Positions 1 to 8,011 of a stretch of DNA of 48,771 nucleotides are shown piece after piece. How positions within the stretch are numbered: the first letter of the stretch is position 1; each line of letters begins with the position of its first letter. The DNA is from Alphaproteobacteria bacterium (lineage in GTDB: Bacteria > Pseudomonadota > Alphaproteobacteria > RF32 > CAG-239). Location of the stretch: positions 1 to 48,771 of the forward strand of contig JAGAZZ010000007.1 of the NCBI GenBank assembly GCA_017939155.1, read 5' to 3'. The translations under genes and the position numbers were made by a program. Under the pieces are notes generated by a model. The model did no database searches, had not been told where the DNA came from, and saw nothing but the letters and a program-made list of their open reading frames with translations.

Positions 1-29
1 AAGCAACCCATCAAGTATCATGTGTTATT

Positions 30-105
30 GGGCGGAGAACTTGATGACGACGAACTTTTTCGTTCTCTTACGAGACGTTCTTCCGCCCTTCCTTTTCCTT
101 TTTAT
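30..105 (+). terminator. Possible terminator or structured RNA 3' end
   Basis: Arm 30-40 (GGGCGGAGAAC) pairs with 77-88 (GTTCTTCCGCCC) over 11 pairs with one bulged T. Smaller hairpins can form inside the loop. A T/C-rich tract follows. It could end a + strand transcript that enters from the left of the window. The large loop makes it atypical for a simple intrinsic terminator. Confidence 0.3.
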
Positions 106-211
106 CTTATTCTTTATATTTTTTCACTAACAATTACGAGGCGCGTAGCGTAAGCTACACATCGCCGTGGTAATCCATAACTTATGCGCAGCATTCCTTA
201 GCAAATAACTC

Positions 212-240
212 TTGACGATACCCCGATTTTATGCTACACT
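212..240 (+). promoter_or_regulatory. Sigma-70-type promoter for SPFH gene
   Basis: TTGACG at 212-217, a 17-base spacer, then TACACT at 235-240. The start point would be near 247, so the leader before the start codon at 502 is about 250 bases. A repeat-like sequence (170-200) sits just upstream of the -35 box. Confidence 0.5.
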
Positions 241-501
241 ATACTCCTAAAATATATTACTTAGAAATTATTAACAACACAAGGAAACTGTTTTTCTTAT
301 AAAACTTTTAGGCTGTATAAGGGTAATTTGCGGGCTTTTTTAAGTTTTCAAATTGTTTTTATACGCCACCGGTTGAAATTTTGCTTAGAAGGCGTCTAAC
401 GTTATCGCTGAAGCTCCTACGCGGAGAGATGGCAGAAAATCATCGGTTAAAATATCTGTTTTTAAGTTAAATAAGCTCTTTGTTATTAAAATAAAAAAAC
501 T

Positions 502-1443
502 ATGAACGCAATGAAATTAAACAACGTTCTTGAAGTAAAGTATGCCATCCATTTTGGCATTGCTTTGCTGGTAAGTTTGGGAGCCTTCTTCCTCAGCGCT
601 TCGCTTGGTTGGTGGCTGGTGCTCATTTCAACGTTGGTGTTCCTGTTAGCCAACAGTTTCTGTGTTATTGACGCGGGAACCGCAGGCTACATCAAAGTTC
701 TTGGTAAAGTATACAAAAGAACTTTGTTGCCGGGCTTGAACTTTGTTCTTCCTTTCGTTACTATGGTAACAAGGGTTGATACAAAAAAACAGCCCCACGA
801 GCATACCATAACAGATGTCGAAACCTCCGACATCTACAAGATGGGCTATACCTACACCATCCACTACGGATTTAATCCGTATGAGGTGTGGCGTATAGCA
901 AACAACCTCGTGTTGCCGCTGGAGGAAAACTACTTCTGCGTGTGGTTAACCGAGATTTTCAAAGATGTCACCAAGCAGTACACGCATGCTGACATCAAAG
1001 GCAATGCCGCGCTGACCGACCAAATGAAAGATGAGATAAAAAATCTCTTTCAGCAAAAGGTCGAGGATAAGATGGACGAATTGTGCGGAAGCAGCACAAT
1101 TCTGAGTTACCTTGATTTAATTATCAAGGACTTCATCTTTGACCCGGCCTTCATCAAGTCAACTGTCGAACTGGAAACAGCTCGCATCGATACTGAGAAG
1201 GCAAAAGAGAAGCGCAAGCAGATTGAGGAGCTTGCCGAGGCCCGCAAGACCGCTGCAATGAAACAGGCAGAAGCAGACGCTTATGCTCTGGCAGCCAAAG
1301 GTAAGGCCGAGGCCGACGCCCTGAAGAAAAAGGGTAAGGCTATCGACGAGCACCCGAATACGATTAAACAAACGATTGCTGAAAACTTCCCCAAGGTGGT
1401 CGGAAGCAATCCGCTGGTTAACTTAAATCTGGAAGGCGACTAA
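502..1443 (+). CDS. SPFH/Band-7 domain membrane protein
   Basis: A 313-residue protein. Hydrophobic segments at about 14-58 give an N-terminal membrane hairpin. A prohibitin/stomatin-like Band-7 region follows (about 55-225, starting VIDAGTAGYIKVLGKV). A charged Ala/Glu/Lys-rich coiled coil spans about 225-285 (AEARKTAAMKQAEADAYALAAKGKAE pattern split by short turns), as in flotillin/prohibitin relatives. Such proteins oligomerise on the membrane and scaffold microdomains or proteases; the specific partner here is unknown. The start has no Shine-Dalgarno sequence, only an A-rich stretch. Codons favour AAG and GAG more than most neighbours. The gene is monocistronic, with its own promoter and terminator. 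Transfer, possibly from Bacteroidota, is a guess from these features. Confidence 0.8.
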   Translation: MNAMKLNNVLEVKYAIHFGIALLVSLGAFFLSASLGWWLVLISTLVFLLANSFCVIDAGTAGYIKVLGKVYKRTLLPGLNFVLPFVTMVTRVDTKKQPHEHTITDVETSDIYKMGYTYTIHYGFNPYEVWRIANNLVLPLEENYFCVWLTEIFKDVTKQYTHADIKGNAALTDQMKDEIKNLFQQKVEDKMDELCGSSTILSYLDLIIKDFIFDPAFIKSTVELETARIDTEKAKEKRKQIEELAEARKTAAMKQAEADAYALAAKGKAEADALKKKGKAIDEHPNTIKQTIAENFPKVVGSNPLVNLNLEGD

Positions 1444-1453
1444 CAAAAAAAAA

Positions 1454-1489
1454 GAACTCTGTACCCTCTGTGGCGCAGGGTTCTTTTTT
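1454..1489 (+). terminator. Intrinsic terminator of SPFH gene
   Basis: GAACTCTG (1454-1461) pairs with CAGGGTTC (1476-1483), with one G-U pair, and is followed by six Ts. It lies 10 bases after the stop codon. Confidence 0.75.
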
Positions 1490-2110
1490 ATGTAGGTTAT
1501 TAAGGCTCAAAGGCATAGAAGACGTCATCTCCTTCCGAGTCATTGCGGCTCGCAGGTATAAAAAAAACGTCCGGTGGACGCTTTTTACCGAGAGCGATTC
1601 AGTTGTTAGATTGTGACTTGCCGTAAGGCAACCAAAACAATCTTTACAACTGGCTTGTCCGAACATAGTGAGTAGCATGGCGTAAGCGCAACCTATCCGA
1701 AGCAATCCATAACTAAACGCAAAGCGTTACTTTATCTAATCATAACCGCAGCAACACTTAGTTATTCGCTAAAAGCTAGAAAGGCAACGCCTTCCGTAGC
1801 GATAGAAATTTCTCTTAGCTTTGCGCAGGAGAAACATCTCTCTTCTGAGTCATTGCGAGCCCCGCGACGTCAGTCGCACGAGGGCGCGGCAAACTTCTCT
1901 TAGTGTTGCTAGGGCGGAATAACCGACGCAACACTTAGTTGTTCGCGCAAGTAGGAAGATTAAATCTTCCGTAGCGGCGCAATCCATAATCCAGTGACTT
2001 CAGTCACACAAATTTTAATAAAGCAACGCTCCACGTTCAGTCATAGATTGCTTCGCACATGTGGGCTAACGCCCGCTCGCAATGACGCAGAAAAAAAAAA
2101 GCTTTCCCCT
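1490..2110. repeat. Cluster of degenerate interspersed repeat modules
   Basis: No real gene is seen in this spacer. It is built from short imperfect repeats. GCAACACTTAGTT-N-TTCGC ... CCGTAGCG occurs at about 1751-1801 and 1939-1976. CATTGCG/GCAATGA pieces occur near 1541, 1850 and 2079. CAATCCATAA occurs near 1703 and 1980. Most modules carry a perfect little hairpin with its own stem sequence: 1568-1580, 1618-1631, 1781-1793, 1864-1877, 1954-1970, 1994-2007, and 2063-2074 nested in ATTGC/GCAAT arms. The style resembles palindromic intergenic repeats known from many bacteria. Confidence 0.65.
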
Positions 2111-2131
2111 TGCAAGTCAATCTTCAAAATT

Positions 2132-3280
2132 TCACCCCAAATGCACAATATTTTTGCCAAACTTCTCCTCTAACTCATCTAAAATCTTGCCGAGTCGGTC
2201 ATCGCTTTTTTTAGGCTTGGAAAATAAATCAAGCTGTTCAAAATCATCTCCTTGAAGCCCCAAAAGCGTAATCCCCGTACTGCGCCATAAAATAGCCGGC
2301 GTAAACATCTTCTCTAAAAGCTGGAGGGCAGGGGGAACAATCTCGGTTTCCACATTGCTGGCATTATCAAGCTTAACCTTTTGGCTGATGACCTGAAAAT
2401 CTTTAGTCCTTAGCATAACTTCAATTAATGAGGCTTTCAATCCCTCTTTTCTTGCTTTGCGGCAAGCGGTGTGAATATGCTCTAAAAGTGCCGCTTTAAG
2501 CACCTCAATATCACGAGAAAAGGTCTTTAACGCCGCCGTTTGTTGAATAGATTGCGGCGCTTTTCCCTCACGTTCTACCTTAAATAAAGAAACACCCGAC
2601 AGTTCGTTCTTCAAATCCATCCCGTGCGCGCCAAATTGAGCCTTAACCCAATAATCCGGTCTGGAGATAAAATCAAGCGCGCTGAAAATGCAATTTTCCC
2701 GCATTTTGAATAAAATTTTCTTGCCCACGCCCGCCACATCAGAAATCGGTGTTTCAGCCAAAACTTTTTTTCTTTTTGCCCCGCCGATAGCAAAAACGCC
2801 ACCGTTATTTTTAGCAATATCCGAGGCAAGCTTAGCCAAGGTTTTTGTGGTTGAGAGCCCGATAGAAACCGGAATATGCAATTTTTCAAACACCTCTTTT
2901 CTAATCTGCCAAGCGGTTTGAATGTAATTTTGTTTATACAAGAGTTTTGTTCCGGTTAAATCAAGATACGCTTCATCAACCGAGCAAACCTCCACCTCCG
3001 GGCTGAATGTTTTGAGCAAATTCATCACGTTTTTCGAGGTCGTGTGATAAAGCTCTTGGTTTGCGCGAACATAAAGAATATCCGGAAATTTATTTTTTGC
3101 CATAAAATACGGCTCACCCATCTTAAGCCCCAAAGCTTTGGCTTCATTAGAACGCGAAACCACGCAACCGTCATTGTTGGAAAGAACGGCAACGGCTCGT
3201 CCCTCCAGTCTGCGGTTAAACGCCCGCTCGGCTGAAACAAAAAAACAATCGCAATCAACCAACGCCAAATAATGTTTCAT
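2132..3280 (-). CDS. umuC: Y-family translesion DNA polymerase, UmuC-like
   Basis: A 382-residue error-prone polymerase of the Y family that copies past damaged bases. The N terminus LVDCDCFFVSAERAF carries metal ligand Asp9 and the usual Phe-Phe. The catalytic SVDEAYLDL motif has Asp102 and Glu103. The little-finger domain occupies the C-terminal third. QLDLF at 349-353 matches the beta-clamp binding motif. The tail DDRLGKILDELEEKFG resembles the C-terminal segment of UmuC proteins. No umuD lies beside it. It is divergent from the dUTPase gene. A sigma-70-type promoter and a GTTC-N7-GTTC LexA-type site lie upstream, so SOS control is likely. DinB is the alternative name, but the motif set fits UmuC better. 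Confidence 0.87.
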   Translation of the reverse strand: MKHYLALVDCDCFFVSAERAFNRRLEGRAVAVLSNNDGCVVSRSNEAKALGLKMGEPYFMAKNKFPDILYVRANQELYHTTSKNVMNLLKTFSPEVEVCSVDEAYLDLTGTKLLYKQNYIQTAWQIRKEVFEKLHIPVSIGLSTTKTLAKLASDIAKNNGGVFAIGGAKRKKVLAETPISDVAGVGKKILFKMRENCIFSALDFISRPDYWVKAQFGAHGMDLKNELSGVSLFKVEREGKAPQSIQQTAALKTFSRDIEVLKAALLEHIHTACRKARKEGLKASLIEVMLRTKDFQVISQKVKLDNASNVETEIVPPALQLLEKMFTPAILWRSTGITLLGLQGDDFEQLDLFSKPKKSDDRLGKILDELEEKFGKNIVHLG

Positions 3281-3310
3281 CTCACAGCTATCCTCTTTAT
3301 TTTTTTTGCT

Positions 3311-3338
3311 ATTCTAACGCCAAAATCTTGCTTGTCAA
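3311..3338 (-). promoter_or_regulatory. Promoter of umuC-like gene
   Basis: Read on the minus strand: TTGACA (3338-3333), 16-base spacer, TAGAAT (3316-3311). This is five of six at the -10 and perfect at the -35. The start codon lies about 30 bases downstream of the -10. Confidence 0.65.
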
Positions 3339-3345
3339 GTAAATC

Positions 3346-3360
3346 GTTCTATCTATGTTC
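3346..3360. promoter_or_regulatory. LexA-type SOS box GTTC-N7-GTTC
   Basis: GTTC at 3346-3349, seven bases, GTTC at 3357-3360. This direct repeat is the LexA operator described for alphaproteobacteria such as Rhodobacter, Caulobacter and Sinorhizobium. It is seven bases upstream of the -35 box of the umuC-like gene and 92 bases before the dUTPase start codon, so it could control either or both. Confidence 0.65.
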
Positions 3361-3452
3361 TTAAATCAGCAAAACAATAAATGAGGAAAAATCAGCCATT
3401 TTCCTTGCAATCCTAAACATTCACTCTAAAAATTAATAAAAAGGAGATAAAA

Positions 3453-3962
3453 ATGTACCGTATAGCCAAATTTGAAAAAGTAAGTTTTGAAACCTTCAAA
3501 ACCGCTTGGAATAACCTCTTTGCCGATACCGAAGCGGAAATTCAAACCATTTATGATAATATAAAACTCCCCGTGCGTGCCACCAGAGGCTCCGCCGGTT
3601 ATGACTTTTTTACCCCCATCAACATCATCTTACACCCTAAAGAAACGCTTTTAATGCCGACCGGTGTCAGGGTGAAAATCGACGAGGGCTGGTTCTTAGG
3701 CGTTATGCCGAAATCAGGCTTAGGCTTCAAATACCGCCTGCAAATGGATAACACCCTTGGTATCATTGACAGCGATTACTATTATTCCGACAACGAAGGT
3801 CATATCTTTATCAAAATGACCAACGACAATAACGAAGATAAAATCTTAAACCTGACCGCCGGCGCCTCTGTCTGCCAGGGAATCTTCTTGCCCTTTGGCA
3901 TAACCAGAGATGATAGTGTTTCCTTAAAAAGAAATGGCGGTTTCGGCTCCACCTCAAAATAA
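3453..3962 (+). CDS. dut: dUTP diphosphatase
   Basis: Hydrolyses dUTP to dUMP and pyrophosphate, keeping uracil out of DNA and feeding dTMP synthesis. All five dUTPase motifs can be read in the 169 residues: AGYD (48-51), PKSGLG (86-91), GIIDSDY (103-109), GASVCQGIFLPF (137-148) and the C-terminal NGGFGSTSK (161-169), whose Gly-rich arm closes over the site. The insert after motif 3 and the N-terminal extension make it slightly longer than the 150-residue bacterial trimeric type, closer to Firmicutes/phage forms. AAGGAG lies seven bases before the start. Divergent from umuC with a LexA-type site between them, so co-induction under DNA damage is plausible. Confidence 0.9.
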   Translation: MYRIAKFEKVSFETFKTAWNNLFADTEAEIQTIYDNIKLPVRATRGSAGYDFFTPINIILHPKETLLMPTGVRVKIDEGWFLGVMPKSGLGFKYRLQMDNTLGIIDSDYYYSDNEGHIFIKMTNDNNEDKILNLTAGASVCQGIFLPFGITRDDSVSLKRNGGFGSTSK

Positions 3963-3991
3963 AAAAAGAAGGGAAAATCCCTTCTTTTTTT
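3961..3991. terminator. Bidirectional terminator
   Basis: Seven As plus GAAGGGA pair with TCCCTTC plus seven Ts around an AAA loop. The 14-pair hairpin has T-runs on both strands and sits between the convergent dut gene and the gene at 3994-4776. Confidence 0.85.
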
Positions 3992-3993
3992 AA

Positions 3994-4776
3994 TTACTTG
4001 CTGGCAGAATTTATTTTAACAACGACTGCCTTGTGTGCTTTGCCTCTTTTTCTCTTAGCCTGAGAGGGCTTTTTTTCCGCATCAAAGACTTTGTCAAAAT
4101 AAAAGCTCCACTCTTTCTTGTAGCGCAAAACATAAGTTTCGCCGTCAATCACCGCAGTTTCGCCCAAATCAATCGGGAAAACCTCTGTCTTGCCGATGTC
4201 AACATTGTCAAACTTTTCGTTGTCTGCAATGCAAACAGGCTTAAAGTAAAGCTCGTCGCCTTCCGTTTTAAAAGCCCAAACAGTCGCAAGAAAGCTGCTG
4301 TCAACCGAGTTGTACACTTTCGCCGGATAGAGTTCTGTCACTTTATGAAAAGCCTCAAGCTCCAACACCTCATAAAATTCATTAAGAATAGGCAGGGTGC
4401 GAACCTCTACAAGTTTAATCTGTCCGGTTGAGGTGAAAAGGCTGGTATAAAGCTCACCATCCATGAAAAAGAAAATCTCATTTTCAAAGAAATCAACCGA
4501 GAGAATATCCAAACTTTGGGCATTTTCATAATCAGATACGAAAATAGGCAACAAAGAAAGGACTTCTTGTTTTTTGACGTCAATGTAAATCCACACCAAA
4601 ATGGTACTTTGTGTAATTGAAGTCAATGTCGCTTTGCCTAAAACCACAATACCATGTGGGGTGTAGAACTCCTTAAAGAACTCATACGCTTCCACGGAAT
4701 CTTGAATCATACAGTCTTTTCCGGGGCGAGAATACCACTCAGGATGGGACACAGTCCCTAATTCTAACTTTTTCAT
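3994..4776 (-). CDS. Hypothetical protein, 260 residues
   Basis: Not recognised. No signal peptide or membrane segment is evident. The body is rich in alternating hydrophobic and acidic residues, suggesting beta sheets (for example ILVWIYIDV, EIFFFMDGELYTSLF). The last 25 residues are strongly basic (KKPSQAKRKRGKAHKAVVVK), which could bind nucleic acid or acidic surfaces. The gene stands alone, with a near-consensus promoter upstream and a shared terminator downstream. No Shine-Dalgarno sequence precedes the ATG, only A/T-rich leader, as with three other monocistronic genes in this window. Confidence 0.7.
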   Translation of the reverse strand: MKKLELGTVSHPEWYSRPGKDCMIQDSVEAYEFFKEFYTPHGIVVLGKATLTSITQSTILVWIYIDVKKQEVLSLLPIFVSDYENAQSLDILSVDFFENEIFFFMDGELYTSLFTSTGQIKLVEVRTLPILNEFYEVLELEAFHKVTELYPAKVYNSVDSSFLATVWAFKTEGDELYFKPVCIADNEKFDNVDIGKTEVFPIDLGETAVIDGETYVLRYKKEWSFYFDKVFDAEKKPSQAKRKRGKAHKAVVVKINSASK

Positions 4777-4822
4777 AATAAAAAAATATTTAATTTAACA
4801 TAATTCTATTTTAACTCACGCC

Positions 4823-4852
4823 ATTATAGCCTGAGTATTAGAAATATGTCAA
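4823..4852 (-). promoter_or_regulatory. Near-consensus promoter of 3994-4776 gene
   Basis: Minus strand: TTGACA (4852-4847), 18-base spacer, TATAAT (4828-4823). Both hexamers are perfect, so expression should be strong and constitutive unless a repressor acts. Confidence 0.8.
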
Positions 4853-4870
4853 GCTTTTTGTCAAAAAAAA

Positions 4871-6313
4871 CTATTTGAAGCGAATCTTAAAAAACAACAC
4901 TAATACTGTTATCACTTCAAGCCGGCCCAAGACCATAACAAATGAAAGCACATACTTAACAAACGGGCTGAACGCCGCAAAATTTCCGTTAGGTCCCACC
5001 GCTTCATTAAATCCGCTGCCCGCACCCGTGATATTGCCCACAACAGCGCCAAACGCCGTCAAAAAGTCAAGCCCGCTCAAACAAAGCACCAGCGTAAAAA
5101 ACACAATCGCTAATAAAAACGCCAAAATCAGCGCAAATACTGACGCCGCAATATTGTCATCAATCACTTTATTGCCCGTTTTCATCACCGCGACTTGGTT
5201 AGGCGATACCGCTTTAATCGAGTGTTTTTTCAAAAACGCCGCCACCACCTGCCAGCGAAAAATCTTAATTGAGCCGGTTGTTGAGCCGGTACAGCCGCCG
5301 GTTAAGAATAAAATCAAAAAGACAACCGCAGCCCATGAGCCCCAAGCCAAATAATCCGATGAATACATCCCCGTTGTCGTCACCGCCGCCGTCAGATTAA
5401 ACCCGACCACGCGCACCGCCTCTAAAAACGATACGCCTTTCTCAAACATATAACAGCAACTAAAAAAGAGGATAAAGGCAAAGAGAAATTTCAAAAAGCC
5501 GTTAATCTGCGGGTTGCCTGTCACCGCCTCCAAACTCCGTTTTTTAAACACTAAAACATAATAGGTAAAGGGCAGGGCACCTAAAATCATAAAAATACCA
5601 ACAATCCCCTCAATCAACCCGCTGTCATAAAAGCCGATAGAAGCGTTTTTAATCGTCATTCCGCCGGTGCTAAGCGTTGCAAGCGCAAAACAAAGCGCGT
5701 CAAACCAGTTCATCCCCGCCGCTTTCAAAAGCCCGGCGCAACACAAATTAAGCAAAATATATACCAAAATAATGTCGTTGGCAATATAGCGGATTTTGGG
5801 CAAAAACTTCTCCTCGGTATCCGAATTTTCTTTATTAAACAAATGCATTCCCCCTGTGCCTAAAAACGGCGACAAAGCAACTGCAAAAATAACAATTCCG
5901 ACACCGCCAAGCCCGTTAAGCATAGCCCGCCATAAAAGCACGGACTTCGGCTCCGCTTCAACATCTTTTAAAACCGTCGCTCCCGTGGCAGTAATGCCGG
6001 CAGTCGCTTCAAACACCGCGTCATAAACACCTTCAAAGCTGTCATTAAACAAAAACGGCAGCGCCGCCACAAGCGGGGTCACAAACCAACACGACACCGT
6101 AATCAAATATCCCTCTAAAATGGAAATTTTTTCAATCTTGCCAAAGTTCGCCAAAAACAGCGCCCCGCCCAAAAACACGGCAATCACCGCACTTTGGATA
6201 AACACATAGTCCGGTTTTCCCGAAAAATAATAAAGCGCTGCCGCAGGCAACGTCATCATCACGCCCATAATGAGCATAATAAAACCGTTAATCATCAAAA
6301 CCGGACGCCACAT
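4871..6313 (-). CDS. trkH: TrkH-family potassium uptake channel subunit
   Basis: Integral inner-membrane protein (480 residues, about ten hydrophobic helices) that imports K+ together with a cytosolic TrkA-type gating ring; no trkA lies in this window. Four pore-loop filter sequences are visible, each with the selectivity Gly: TATGATVL (about 109), LSTGGM (about 215), TTTGMYSS (about 314) and NITGAGSGF (about 430). The C-terminal VLGRLEVITVLVLF is typical of TrkH/KtrB. AAGGAAA precedes the ATG. The length matches the family. Confidence 0.93.
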   Translation of the reverse strand: MWRPVLMINGFIMLIMGVMMTLPAAALYYFSGKPDYVFIQSAVIAVFLGGALFLANFGKIEKISILEGYLITVSCWFVTPLVAALPFLFNDSFEGVYDAVFEATAGITATGATVLKDVEAEPKSVLLWRAMLNGLGGVGIVIFAVALSPFLGTGGMHLFNKENSDTEEKFLPKIRYIANDIILVYILLNLCCAGLLKAAGMNWFDALCFALATLSTGGMTIKNASIGFYDSGLIEGIVGIFMILGALPFTYYVLVFKKRSLEAVTGNPQINGFLKFLFAFILFFSCCYMFEKGVSFLEAVRVVGFNLTAAVTTTGMYSSDYLAWGSWAAVVFLILFLTGGCTGSTTGSIKIFRWQVVAAFLKKHSIKAVSPNQVAVMKTGNKVIDDNIAASVFALILAFLLAIVFFTLVLCLSGLDFLTAFGAVVGNITGAGSGFNEAVGPNGNFAAFSPFVKYVLSFVMVLGRLEVITVLVLFFKIRFK

Positions 6314-6399
6314 CGCATTTTCCTTAAATTAAATTCTTTAACACCATAACCTTAACGCAATAAAATTTCAAGGAGCCGCCAAGGTTATCCTCAAGCTCC

Positions 6400-7941
6400 T
6401 CAAAAAGAAACCCGCCACCACACAACACTACAGCACAAACAAAAGACTAAAATAAGTAAAAAAACAACTTTGGCTATTTTTTTAAGCTCATCTGTTCCCA
6501 TCGCCAAAATCCCCGCAAACCCCAGCGGCAAAAGGGCAACATAACGAAAATCCTGATTGCACATAAACGGATGCTTGAGCACAAACAATACCTCACCTAA
6601 AAGCAAAGATAAAATCAGCACGGCAAAAAAGAAAAACATTTTTTTATCTTTCGCCTTAAACACAAGATAAACAAAACACCCCGCCGAACATAAGACAACA
6701 AGTTTATACAAAAATACCATCGTTAACAGCAAAAAGGAAACATCACTCCCTCTAAAGCTGAAATCCCATTGCAAAAACAAAGCGGTTTTCGTCATTGTTT
6801 CCCATAAGTTCGTCCCGAAATCATGATAAAACATATCTTCATAAACAAAAGCTTTGAGCGGGTTAAAGCGTTCAAACAAACTATAATTTTGCAAGCCCAA
6901 ATGCGGTTGCGGCGGCACAAAGCCAAACGGTATTTTAAGCATAAAGTGTTGGTATAACGGCCAAATCATAATCCCCAAAAACACGCCACACCCTAAAAGC
7001 AACACTTCTTTTAAGGTTTTTCTATCTCTTTTTTCTAACAGCCTCATCAAAACCATCAGCCCCGCCGCCGGCAAAACCAACACCCCGGAAAGCTTGGTCA
7101 AAGCCGCCGCCGTGGCAAATAGAAAAATCAATCCTAAATTTTTCCGCTCCCCGTCTTGATAATAGCAAAGCGCAAAGTAAAAAACGCCCGCCTGCAAGGG
7201 CAACAACAAACAGTCATTGTTAAAAAAGCCTGCAATAGCATTATAAGCCGGAAAAAATATAACCAAACTAAGTCCCGCCAAATATGCCGCCCGACCAAGA
7301 TTGAGCCGTTCTAAAATTTTTGCCGCCAACAGGTAATACCCAAGCATATAAAAGCAAAACACAACCTGTGCCGCTTCCGCCGCCATATCTTTAGAAAGCC
7401 CGAAAAGCATACCGCATTTTATATATCCTGCCGCTAAAAAGAAATGCAAAATCGGATGATACGATGAATAACCCGGACGTGTGAGCAGCGGGTTCTCCCG
7501 CCAAAACAAAAAATCATTCTCTAAAATATACTCAATGTAGTTAAAACAAGACGCAAAGTCATACTGAACATCGCCAATCCCCGTGTTTGTCACAAAAGAA
7601 AGGTTAAAAAACGCCGCCGCAAAAACCAATATGTTTCCTAAACTCTCTTTGCGTTCATCAGTCTTTAAAGCATAAACGGCAAGCAAAAAGATAAAAAACA
7701 GCCACACGCCCCAAACCCGCGCTGAAATAAAAAACGTCAGCACATAAAAAATGGCGCCAAGAAGCCAAAGCCCCAGACACTTATCCCGCACAAAGCCGTT
7801 GGCTTTAAACAACAGCGTCAGAACCATCGCCACAAGCAAGTTAACCCTTGCCACATCAAAACCATATAACAAGCAGACAATCGTTGAAAAATAAAAAACT
7901 AAGGCGCTGCCTAGAAACCATATAAAAGAATTTTTTGCCAT
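6400..7941 (-). CDS. Polytopic GT-C type membrane glycosyltransferase (putative)
   Basis: A 513-residue protein with about twelve hydrophobic segments. A large first extracytoplasmic loop carries acidic GDVQYDF and a SSYHPILHFF stretch. Further on come GFFNNDCLLLPLQ and ALTKLSGVLVLP. Asp in the first loop plus the NND motif is the pattern of lipid-phosphate-sugar dependent (GT39/ArnT/DUF2142-like) enzymes that transfer sugars on the periplasmic side. Substrate cannot be read from sequence; LPS or glycan decoration is plausible given the surrounding envelope genes. 86 bases separate it from trkH downstream. The Shine-Dalgarno site is weak. Confidence 0.65.
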   Translation of the reverse strand: MAKNSFIWFLGSALVFYFSTIVCLLYGFDVARVNLLVAMVLTLLFKANGFVRDKCLGLWLLGAIFYVLTFFISARVWGVWLFFIFLLAVYALKTDERKESLGNILVFAAAFFNLSFVTNTGIGDVQYDFASCFNYIEYILENDFLFWRENPLLTRPGYSSYHPILHFFLAAGYIKCGMLFGLSKDMAAEAAQVVFCFYMLGYYLLAAKILERLNLGRAAYLAGLSLVIFFPAYNAIAGFFNNDCLLLPLQAGVFYFALCYYQDGERKNLGLIFLFATAAALTKLSGVLVLPAAGLMVLMRLLEKRDRKTLKEVLLLGCGVFLGIMIWPLYQHFMLKIPFGFVPPQPHLGLQNYSLFERFNPLKAFVYEDMFYHDFGTNLWETMTKTALFLQWDFSFRGSDVSFLLLTMVFLYKLVVLCSAGCFVYLVFKAKDKKMFFFFAVLILSLLLGEVLFVLKHPFMCNQDFRYVALLPLGFAGILAMGTDELKKIAKVVFLLILVFCLCCSVVWWRVSF

Positions 7942-8011
7942 ACTTTGCTCTTAAAGTTATCATTTAAATACAGATAAAAGCAAATACCCCCTAAAGTCAA
8001 GCCTTAAAAAA

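Larger units (their letters stand above)
1..501. other. Intergenic left edge with hairpin, promoter and long leader
   Basis: No convincing gene is visible. The first 150 bases are open in frame 1 to a TAA at 151-153 and in frame 2 to 130, but neither reading resembles a known protein end. A GC-rich hairpin lies at 30-88, and a small GTAGC-GTAA-GCTAC hairpin at 145-158. A motif around 170-200 recurs near 25386-25415. A promoter at 212-240 starts the transcript of the SPFH gene, which leaves a leader of about 250 bases. Nothing recognisable as a riboswitch is seen in that leader. Confidence 0.5.

Noticed and set aside
429-470. 13-codon ORF in the SPFH leader preceded by GGAG
   Set aside because: The GGAG is only two bases from the ATG, too close for initiation, and the peptide has no notable feature.
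1418-1705. 95-residue minus-strand ORF over the SPFH gene end and repeats
   Set aside because: It runs antisense through a terminator and repeat modules, with no ribosome site; such frames arise from the repeats.
4875-5354. 159-residue + strand ORF opposite trkH
   Set aside because: Antisense shadow; trkH motifs are unambiguous on the other strand.
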